A DNA stretch of 5,568 nt, taken from an uncultured Lachnospiraceae bacterium (lineage in GTDB: Bacteria > Bacillota > Clostridia > Lachnospirales > Lachnospiraceae). The position numbers and the translations under genes were made by a program. Below, piece by piece: positions 1-5,456 of the stretch (position 1 is the stretch's first letter; each line of letters begins with the position of its first letter). The stretch is from the NCBI GenBank assembly GCA_900555195.1, contig USKC01000215.1, forward strand, positions 1-5,568. The letters are read 5' to 3'. The notes beneath the pieces were generated by a model. It ran no database searches and was not told where the DNA came from. It saw only the letters and a list, made by a program, of their open reading frames with translations.

Positions 1-26
1 GGTAACTCCTATATAAACTTAAATAT

Positions 27-59
27 GGCGGCAGTTATGTGTCTGACGGGACTGCCGCC
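27..59 (+). other. Perfect 9-bp hairpin in the glyS leader
   Basis: GGCGGCAGT (27-35) pairs perfectly with ACTGCCGCC (51-59) around a 15-base loop. Only three T residues follow before AAG, so it is a poor classical intrinsic terminator. It could be the terminator of an upstream gene, or the distal hairpin of a leader that controls glyS. The window opens too late to show what lies 5' of it. The pairing is seen directly; the role is inference. Confidence 0.5.
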
Positions 60-147
60 GTTTAAGCAAGTATCCTGCAAGAAACGCGGGGAATCACACT
101 AGTAGCACGGCATGCTGCGAAAAAGAGATTTCTGCAGCAGTCGGAAT

Positions 148-152
148 GGAGG
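148..152 (+). promoter_or_regulatory. Ribosome binding site deciding the glyS start
   Basis: GGAGG lies five bases before the ATG at 158. That ATG opens a reading frame whose first residues ([20 protein letters not shown]) match the usual GlyRS amino terminus. The earlier ATG at 112 has no comparable purine-rich site. This fixes the original start at 158 even though the frame is later broken. Confidence 0.85.
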
Positions 153-157
153 AAAGC

Positions 158-1539
158 ATGGAAAAGACGATGGAAAAAATTGTGGCTCTGGCCAAAGCGA
201 GGGGATTTGTATATCCCGGATCTACGGCGGTCTGGCGAATACCTGGGATTACGGTAATCTGGGCGTGGAGCTTAAGAATAATGTGAAAAAGGCCTGGTGG
301 CAGAAATTTGTAACGGGCAATCCCTACAATGTGGGTGTGGACTGCGCCATTCTGATGAATCCGCAGACCTGGATCGCAAGCGGACATCTGGGAGGATTTT
401 CCGATCCGCTGATGGACTGCCGGGAATGCCATGAACGCTTCCGCGCGGATAAGCTGATCGAGGATTATGCCCAGGAGAACAACATCGAACTGGATGGTTC
501 TATTGACGGATGGAGCCAGGAAAAAATGATGGACTTTATCAAAGAGCATCAGGTTCCCTGTCCTACCTGTGGCAAACATAATTTTACGGATATCAGACAG
601 TTCAACCTGATGTTCAAAACCTTCCAGGGCGTGACGGAGGATGCGAAGAATGTCGTTTACCTGCGCCCGGAGACTGCACAGGGAATTTTTGTGAATTTTA
701 AAAATGTGCAGCGTACCTCAAGGAAAAAAATTCCGTTTGGAATCGGCCAGATTGGCAAATCTTTCCGTAATGAAATTACGCCCGGCAACTTTACCTTCCG
801 TACCCGTGAGTTCGAGCAGATGGAACTGGAATTCTTCTGCGAGCCGGATACGGATCTGGAATGGTTCGCTTACTGGAAGCAGTATTGCATAGATTGGCTG
901 AAATCCCTTGGCATCCGTGAAGATGAGATGCGCGTGAGGGATCATGAGAAGGAAGAGCTTTCTTTCTATTCCAAGGCCACCACAGATATTGAATTCCTTT
1001 TCCCCTTCGGTTGGGGAGAGCTGTGGGGCATCGCTGACCGGACGGATTACGATCTGACCCAGCATGCGAATGTGTCAGGCCAGGATATGAGTTACTTTGA
1101 CGATCAGAAGAACATCAAATATATTCCGTATGTGATCGAACCTTCTTTGGGGGCGGATCGTGTGGTTCTGGCTTTCCTCTGCTCTGCCTACGATGAAGAG
1201 GAGATCGGAGAAGGAGATGTGCGTACCGTTCTCCATTTCCATCCTGCGCTGGCTCCGGTTAAGATCGGCATTCTGCCTCTGTCCAAGAAGCTGAGCGAAG
1301 GGGCGGAGAAGATCTATGAGAGGCTTTCCCGCAAATATAACTGTGAATTTGATGACAGAGGAAACATCGGAAAGCGTTATCGCCGTCAGGATGAGATCGG
1401 AACGCCGTTCTGCATCACTTACGATTTTGATTCCGAGACGGATCAGTGCGTTACTGTCCGCTTCCGCGATTCCATGGAACAGGAGCGGGTGGCAATCGAT
1501 GAGCTGGAAGCTTATTTTGCCGATAAGTTTGAATTTTAA
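158..1539 (+). pseudogene. glyS: Glycyl-tRNA synthetase (single-chain, class II), frame broken near codon 22
   Basis: GlyRS attaches glycine to tRNA-Gly using ATP in the cytoplasm and is normally essential. Translation from the ATG at 158 gives a typical GlyRS start through PGS, then reads out of frame to a TGA at 284-286, a 42-residue product. The conserved enzyme resumes in another frame at [12 protein letters not shown] (from 220). The family almost always reads PGSEIYGG here, so seven bases appear to be missing at GATC (219-222). Restoring them gives exactly 462 codons, the usual family length. In restored numbering the following are intact: zinc-type cysteines C90, C93, C137 and C140; RPETAQG from R172; motif 2 with R206 and R219-E-F; motif 3 EPSLGADR (330-337); and a complete C-terminal anticodon-binding domain. 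No other damage is visible, so the lesion is either very recent or a sequence error. Identity is near certain; whether the gene is dead is not. Confidence 0.9.
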
Positions 1540-1554
1540 TCGATCTTGTTATGG

Positions 1555-1586
1555 ATCCCGGATGGAGACCGCCATCCGGGATTTTT
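1555..1586 (+). terminator. Intrinsic terminator of glyS
   Basis: ATCCCGGATGG (1555-1565) pairs perfectly with CCATCCGGGAT (1572-1582) over a six-base loop. A five-T run (1582-1586) follows at once. It starts 15 bases after the glyS stop, so glyS transcription probably ends here and ppdK needs its own promoter. Confidence 0.9.
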
Positions 1587-1754
1587 GCAGAATGAGCAAC
1601 TTTGTTGCGGGTCATATGATAGGCCATTTGTGAATAAAACGGGATAAAAGGTCGAAATGGCACACGATTTGTCTGAAATTGACATAAAAAAGTGGTAAAT
1701 GATAGAGATTTATCTAAAAATTGACAAAAATATCGTGCGTTTTAATTTTATCTA

Positions 1755-1763
1755 TGTTATAAT
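1755..1763 (+). promoter_or_regulatory. Extended -10 promoter element for ppdK
   Basis: TGTTATAAT is a perfect extended -10 (TG, one base, TATAAT at 1758-1763). No good -35 lies at the standard 17-base distance. The nearest TTGACA (1721-1726) is 31 bases upstream, too far to pair with this -10. Transcription would start near 1770. A weak -35 fits either reliance on the extended -10 or activation by a protein; that is inference. Confidence 0.65.
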
Positions 1764-1765
1764 AA

Positions 1766-1784
1766 ATTGACCGTGACGGACAAT
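1766..1784. promoter_or_regulatory. Operator-like 19-bp dyad over the ppdK transcription start
   Basis: ATTGACCGTGACGGACAAT is symmetric around G1775. Eight of nine base pairs match; the only mismatch is A1770 against A1780. It begins two bases after the -10 and covers the predicted start, a classical repressor position. I cannot match it to a known operator: it does not resemble the Rex, CodY or catabolite (cre) consensus. Its left half ATTGAC also occurs at the two upstream AAATTGAC copies. The symmetry is directly seen; repressor binding is inferred. Confidence 0.5.
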
Positions 1785-1807
1785 GGCTCTTAAAAAGCAG
1801 GAGTCCG
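1777..1807 (+). other. Possible leader RNA hairpin upstream of ppdK
   Basis: CGGAC (1777-1781) can pair with GTCCG (1803-1807), with a smaller inner GCT/AGC pairing (1786-1788 with 1796-1798). The left arm is shared with the right half of the dyad at 1766-1784, so the two structures would exclude each other in RNA. No T-run follows, so it is not a terminator. It matches no riboswitch class that I recognise. Confidence 0.3.
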
Positions 1808-1834
1808 CGAAACCTATTCCAAATATTTTGTTCA

Positions 1835-1841
1835 AAGGGGG
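1835..1841 (+). promoter_or_regulatory. ppdK ribosome binding site
   Basis: AAGGGGG lies ten bases before the ATG at 1852, slightly longer than the common spacing. It supports the start that gives MAKWVYAF, the same amino terminus as known clostridial PPDK. Confidence 0.75.
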
Positions 1842-1851
1842 AACTAATTAG

Positions 1852-4473
1852 ATGGCAAAATGGGTTTATGCATTTACAGAAGGCAATGCATCCATGCGTA
1901 ACCTTCTGGGCGGAAAAGGCGCTAATCTGGCGGAGATGACCAATTTGGGCCTCCCCATCCCGCAGGGCTTTACGATCACAACGGAAGCCTGTACGGATTA
2001 CTACAACAATGGAAAGAAGATTTCGGAAGAGATCCAGGCGCAGATCTTTGATGCGCTTTCCGACCTGGAGAAAAAGCAGGGAAAGGCCTTCGGCGATACG
2101 GAAAATCCTCTGTTGGTTTCTGTTCGCTCCGGAGCCAGGGCATCCATGCCGGGCATGATGGATACCATCCTGAATTTGGGTCTGACAGACGTTTCTGTGG
2201 AAGGATTTGCGAAGAAAACGGGAAATCCCAGATTCGCGTATGATTCCTATCGCAGATTCATTCAGATGTTTTCAGATGTGGTAATGGAAGTTCCTAAATC
2301 TCTCTTTGAAAGGGTTCTGGATGAGATCAAAGAGGCAAAGGGCGCACATTTTGATACGGATCTGACTGCGGATGATCTGAAAGAAGTCATCGTTAGATTC
2401 AAAGAGATCTACAAGGATAAAATGGGAGAAGATTTCCCTCAGGATCCCAAGGTTCAGCTGATGGAGGCGGTGAAGGCCGTATTCCGTTCCTGGGATAACG
2501 AGCGCGCAATCGTTTACCGCCGTATGAATGATATCCCCAGCGAGTGGGGCACAGCTGTTAATGTACAGTCCATGGTGTTCGGAAATATGGGCAATACTTC
2601 CGGAACAGGCGTGGCGTTCACCAGGAATCCTTCCACAGGGGCGAAGGGAATCTACGGAGAATATCTGATCAATGCACAAGGAGAGGACGTGGTTGCCGGC
2701 ATCCGTACCCCTCAGCCAATCACCCGTCTGGAAGAAGATCTGCCGGAATGCTACAAGCAATTCATAGACATCGCAAACAAGCTGGAAAATCATTATCGGG
2801 ATATGCAGGACATGGAGTTTACCATTGAAGAGGGCAAGCTTTATTTCCTACAGACCAGAAGCGGAAAGAGAACCGCTCCTGCGGCTTTGCAGATTGCTTG
2901 TGATCTTGTGGATGAAGGCATGATTACGCCTGAAGAGGCTGTGAGCCGTATTGAAGCGAAGTCTCTTGACCAGCTGCTTCATCCCACCTTTGAACCGGAG
3001 GCCCTGAAACGCGGACTGGTGATCGGACAGGCTCTTCCCGCTTCACCCGGAGCCGCCGCAGGTAAGGTATATTTTACTGCGGAAGACGCAAAGGAAGCGC
3101 ATGAGAAAGGAGAGCGTGTCGTGCTTGTCAGATTGGAGACCTCTCCTGAGGATATCGAAGGCATGCATGCCGCAGAGGGCATCCTTACCGTTCGCGGGGG
3201 AATGACTTCTCATGCAGCGGTAGTTGCCAGAGGCATGGGAACCGCATGCGTATCCGGCTGCGGCGATATTGTGATTGATGAAGCTGCCAAGTACTTCACG
3301 CTGGGCGGCAAAACTTACCATGAAGGAGATTATATTTCCCTGGATGGTTCCACGGGTAAAATTTACGATGGGGATATCGCTACCGAGGATGCTACCATCA
3401 GCGGCAATTTCGGAAGGATTATGGAATGGGCGGATTCGTTCAGAAAGCTGAGCATCCGCACGAATGCCGATACGCCGGAGGATGCTGCCAATGCCCTGAA
3501 ACTGGGAGCGGAAGGCATCGGACTGTGCCGTACGGAGCATATGTTCTTTGCGCCTGAAAGGATCCCGAAGATCCGTAAGATGATTCTTTCCACCACAAGC
3601 GAAGCGAGAGAGCAGGCGCTGAACGAACTGATTCCTTTCCAGAAGGGCGACTTTAAAGCGATCTATGAGGTGATGGGAGAGAACCCGGTGACCATCCGTT
3701 TCCTGGATCCCCCGCTTCATGAGTTCGTTCCTACGGAAGAGAAAGAGATTGAGGATCTTGCGGTTGAGATGAATCTCACTGTTGCGGAAGTGAAGGCTGC
3801 ATGCGACAGTCTGCATGAGTTTAACCCGATGATGGGCCATAGAGGCTGCCGTCTGTCTGTTACCTATCCTGAAATTGCAAGAATGCAGACCAGGGCGGTT
3901 ATGGAAGCTGCGATCGAGGTAAAAGAAGAGAAGGGCTTCAATATTGTGCCGGAGATCATGATTCCTCTGGTAGGTGATAAGAAAGAACTGAAATTCGTTA
4001 AGGATGTGGTTGTTGCTACCGCGGAACTCGTGAAGTCTGAGAAAAATTCCGATATCAACTATCATATCGGGACGATGATTGAGATCCCCCGCGCTGCGCT
4101 TCTGGCCAATGAGATCGCCGAGGAGGCGGAGTTCTTCTCCTTTGGAACCAACGACCTTACGCAGATGACGTATGGATTCTCCCGTGATGATGCGGGCAAG
4201 TTCCTGGTGGATTACTATAAGAGCAAGATCTATGAGTCTGATCCTTTCGCGAAGCTGGATCAGAACGGCGTTGGACAGTTGATTAAGATGGCAGCGGAAA
4301 AGGGACGCAGCACTCGCCCTGATATCAAGCTGGGAATCTGCGGAGAGCACGGCGGCGATCCTTCTTCTATTGAGTTCTGTCACAGAATCGGCCTGAATTA
4401 TGTATCCTGTTCACCGTTCCGTGTTCCGATTGCAAGACTGGCAGCTGCACAGGCGGCGATCGCGAATAAGTAA
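1852..4473 (+). CDS. ppdK: Pyruvate, phosphate dikinase
   Basis: PPDK reversibly converts pyruvate, ATP and phosphate to phosphoenolpyruvate, AMP and pyrophosphate in the cytoplasm. In anaerobes it can run towards pyruvate as a pyrophosphate-linked glycolytic step, or towards PEP for gluconeogenesis. The 873-residue product is full length (C. symbiosum PPDK has 874). The N-terminal nucleotide-binding domain (about 1-340) has K22 in GGKGANLAEM, R92, D320, E322 and Q334. The central swivelling domain carries the phosphorylated H454 in GGMTSHAA, with T452 two residues before it at the position phosphorylated in plant PPDK. The C-terminal pyruvate/PEP barrel (about 530-873) has R560, R616, E744, N767, D768 and C830. 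All of these line up with C. symbiosum positions as I remember them. The gene seems monocistronic, with its own promoter and a terminator on each side. A separate PPDK regulatory kinase gene is not in this window. Confidence 0.98.
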   Translation: MAKWVYAFTEGNASMRNLLGGKGANLAEMTNLGLPIPQGFTITTEACTDYYNNGKKISEEIQAQIFDALSDLEKKQGKAFGDTENPLLVSVRSGARASMPGMMDTILNLGLTDVSVEGFAKKTGNPRFAYDSYRRFIQMFSDVVMEVPKSLFERVLDEIKEAKGAHFDTDLTADDLKEVIVRFKEIYKDKMGEDFPQDPKVQLMEAVKAVFRSWDNERAIVYRRMNDIPSEWGTAVNVQSMVFGNMGNTSGTGVAFTRNPSTGAKGIYGEYLINAQGEDVVAGIRTPQPITRLEEDLPECYKQFIDIANKLENHYRDMQDMEFTIEEGKLYFLQTRSGKRTAPAALQIACDLVDEGMITPEEAVSRIEAKSLDQLLHPTFEPEALKRGLVIGQALPASPGAAAGKVYFTAEDAKEAHEKGERVVLVRLETSPEDIEGMHAAEGILTVRGGMTSHAAVVARGMGTACVSGCGDIVIDEAAKYFTLGGKTYHEGDYISLDGSTGKIYDGDIATEDATISGNFGRIMEWADSFRKLSIRTNADTPEDAANALKLGAEGIGLCRTEHMFFAPERIPKIRKMILSTTSEAREQALNELIPFQKGDFKAIYEVMGENPVTIRFLDPPLHEFVPTEEKEIEDLAVEMNLTVAEVKAACDSLHEFNPMMGHRGCRLSVTYPEIARMQTRAVMEAAIEVKEEKGFNIVPEIMIPLVGDKKELKFVKDVVVATAELVKSEKNSDINYHIGTMIEIPRAALLANEIAEEAEFFSFGTNDLTQMTYGFSRDDAGKFLVDYYKSKIYESDPFAKLDQNGVGQLIKMAAEKGRSTRPDIKLGICGEHGGDPSSIEFCHRIGLNYVSCSPFRVPIARLAAAQAAIANK

Positions 4474-4521
4474 ACCGTTTTTGAGGCGAAATAAGCCGTC
4501 CGGAACGAAAAAAGTATTATA

Positions 4522-4566
4522 AAAAATGCCTTATCTCCGGCGATTGGTCAGAGATAAGGCATTTTT
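4522..4566. terminator. Bidirectional terminator between ppdK and the lipoprotein gene
   Basis: A perfect 16-bp stem pairs 4522-4537 with 4551-4566 around a 13-base loop; the core is TGCCTTATCTC with GAGATAAGGCA. T5 ends the plus-strand reading and A6 begins it, so both strands end in a T-run. It lies 48 bases past the ppdK stop and 21 bases past the stop of the convergent minus-strand gene, and probably serves both. Confidence 0.9.
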
Positions 4567-4587
4567 GCCATATCCGAAGCAAGCGAA

Positions 4588-5139
4588 TCAATTTTCCGCA
4601 TCCTCTTTGAAGCCCGGCGCTGCATTCTCCGTTGTGATCGTAATATCTTCTCCTGTGGGCATTTCCCCCTGAAGGATTTCTGAAATGTATTCCATTCGTT
4701 CTACCGCGCGGTTATAATTCTCCAAAGCGGATTCCGCCACGTTCTCATAATAGTTTCCATCCGCATAAGCCTCACGGTAAAGCGAAGCCGCCTCTGTCAT
4801 ATAGGAACCGGCTTCATCGGCCAGGCTTTCAATGGCATGGAACTGACGCGGGACAGAAATATCGGCCAATGTCTGAAAGGAGGCTGCCAGGCCGTCCATG
4901 GCATTTAACATATCTTCAACCGCGGTCTCGGAAGCGGGATCCACATTCCGTAATGTTTCAAATCCCTGGTTTGCCTCTTCTGTAAATGCCTCCATCTGGG
5001 TATAGAACTGATCCAGTTCTTCATTCTTACCGCAGCCGGAAAGGCACACTGCCACAAGAAGAACGATTCCCGCCCAAAATCCCCTTTTTTTTCTTTTATA
5101 TCCATCGCAAAGCGCTGTTTCTGCGTTTCTGTTTTTCAT
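4588..5139 (-). CDS. Small helical lipoprotein of unknown function
   Basis: The 183-residue product is an exported lipoprotein. It has a basic n-region (KRKKR, 15-19), a hydrophobic segment at about 21-34 and a lipobox LSGC with the lipidated cysteine at C36. The mature part (about 147 residues) is acidic, looks almost wholly helical and has a polar, probably unstructured tail after residue 160. It contains no cysteine after C36. I recognise no catalytic motif or named domain. The start is supported by AGAAGGA eight bases upstream, and no other in-frame start precedes the signal peptide. The n-region before the basic cluster is unusually long. An eight-A run followed by four G lies at codons 16-20. 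The gene converges on ppdK and diverges from the methyltransferase gene, so it stands alone. A surface binding or envelope role is only a guess from the architecture. Confidence 0.85.
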   Translation of the reverse strand: MKNRNAETALCDGYKRKKRGFWAGIVLLVAVCLSGCGKNEELDQFYTQMEAFTEEANQGFETLRNVDPASETAVEDMLNAMDGLAASFQTLADISVPRQFHAIESLADEAGSYMTEAASLYREAYADGNYYENVAESALENYNRAVERMEYISEILQGEMPTGEDITITTENAAPGFKEDAEN

Positions 5140-5147
5140 AAGTTAAA

Positions 5148-5154
5148 TCCTTCT
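5148..5154 (-). promoter_or_regulatory. Lipoprotein gene ribosome binding site
   Basis: Read on the minus strand this is AGAAGGA, eight bases before the ATG at 5139. It supports that start and the long n-region of the signal peptide. Confidence 0.7.
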
Positions 5155-5189
5155 GCCATATGTTGTATCCAGGCATTTCTTTTTTATCC

Positions 5190-5218
5190 GTCACAGCCTG
5201 TTTGGAACCGGCTGTAAC
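5190..5218 (-). other. Inverted repeat in the lipoprotein gene leader
   Basis: ACAGCC (5193-5198) pairs with GGCTGT (5210-5215). Two outer pairs (GT/AC) are added beyond one mismatch. An inner GTT/AAC stem (5200-5202 with 5206-5208) closes a three-base loop beyond a single T-C mismatch. No T-run follows on either strand, so it is not a terminator. It could be a leader RNA hairpin or an operator; the role is unknown. Confidence 0.4.
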
Positions 5219-5340
5219 TCCTATTCAACTTAACATATTATGTATTTTAAATCAAGCGCATGTTGAGGTTCTGTCCGGGGCTCTGGATATCTCCCTCACC
5301 CCGTGATGCCAACTTGCGGCTTCCCTTTTGGTATTTTTCA

Positions 5341-5349
5341 TGTTAGAAT
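5341..5349 (+). promoter_or_regulatory. Possible extended -10 promoter for the methyltransferase gene
   Basis: TGTTAGAAT matches an extended -10 with one mismatch in TATAAT (TAGAAT at 5344-5349). The -35 at standard spacing is poor (TTCCCT at 5321-5326). Transcription would start near 5356, giving a leader of about 100 bases. Confidence 0.4.
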
Positions 5350-5395
5350 ATTAAATATTTCTACACGAAGAAGGAAAAACGAGAAGAAGTGTGGG

Positions 5396-5419
5396 GCGCC
5401 AGGCCGGAGGGCTGGGTGC
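5396..5419 (+). other. GC-rich hairpin in the methyltransferase leader
   Basis: Positions 5396-5405 pair with 5410-5419 around a GGAG loop. Nine of ten positions pair, including two G-T wobbles and one A-G mismatch. The hairpin ends 37 bases before the start codon and no T-run follows. It stands out in an otherwise purine- and AT-rich leader. It matches no riboswitch that I know. Confidence 0.4.
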
Positions 5420-5445
5420 ATTTCATTAAAAGAACGCTTCAGAAC

Positions 5446-5452
5446 AGAAGGG
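5446..5452 (+). promoter_or_regulatory. Methyltransferase gene ribosome binding site
   Basis: AGAAGGG lies four bases before the ATG at 5457. The spacing is short but usable. It supports this start for the partial gene at the window edge. Confidence 0.7.
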
Positions 5453-5456
5453 TGAA

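Larger units (their letters stand above)
1587..1851 (+). other. ppdK upstream region: AT-rich promoter and untranslated leader, no gene
   Basis: No credible coding region lies between the glyS terminator and ppdK. The stretch turns strongly AT-rich from about 1640. It holds two TTGACA hexamers (1679-1684 and 1721-1726), an extended -10 element, a 19-bp dyad, a possible leader hairpin and the ppdK ribosome binding site. AAATTGAC occurs three times on the plus strand, at 1676, 1718 and 1764, spaced 42 and 46 bases apart. Its length and composition suit a regulated promoter region with a leader of about 80 bases. Confidence 0.7.
5140..5456. other. Divergent intergenic region, no gene
   Basis: This 317-base stretch contains the leaders of two divergent genes and no convincing coding region. 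On the lipoprotein side are a ribosome binding site (5148-5154) and an imperfect hairpin (5190-5218). An AT-rich block at about 5220-5255 probably holds that gene's promoter, although I cannot pick a good -35/-10 pair. On the other side are a possible extended -10 (5341-5349), an AT dyad (5347-5359), a purine-rich tract (about 5366-5390) and a GC-rich hairpin (5396-5419). I see no SAM-I or cobalamin riboswitch signature, although either would be plausible before a methionine synthase gene. Confidence 0.6.

Noticed and set aside
112..157. ATG at 112 as the true glyS start
   Set aside because: It has no ribosome binding site and gives an amino terminus unlike any GlyRS. The ATG at 158 has GGAGG upstream and the right residues. 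The 112 frame is open only because the frame is broken downstream.
94..579. 161-codon open frame on the minus strand over the glyS start
   Set aside because: It is antisense to the glyS coding sequence and its product shows no recognisable motif.
1592..1633. 13-residue open frame after the glyS terminator (MSNFVAGHMIGHL)
   Set aside because: No ribosome binding site, located just after a terminator and before the ppdK promoter, and no regulatory run of codons.
1628..1634. TTGTGAA half-site resembling a Rex operator
   Set aside because: The required inverted second half is absent downstream, so only a chance half-match remains.
1721..1763. TTGACA at 1721 as the -35 partner of TATAAT at 1758
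   Set aside because: The 31-base spacing is far outside the usable range; the extended -10 is a better explanation.
2272..2793. 173-codon open frame on the minus strand inside ppdK
   Set aside because: Same reason: antisense shadow of a conserved coding region, with no ribosome binding site context considered convincing.
3043..4383. 446-codon open frame on the minus strand inside ppdK
   Set aside because: It lies wholly opposite a highly conserved enzyme gene, its product resembles no protein I know, and its composition reflects the complementary strand of biased codons.
5220..5456. SAM-I or cobalamin riboswitch before the methyltransferase gene
   Set aside because: None of the conserved core strings of these classes could be found in the leader, which is also too short for a cobalamin riboswitch if transcription starts near 5356.
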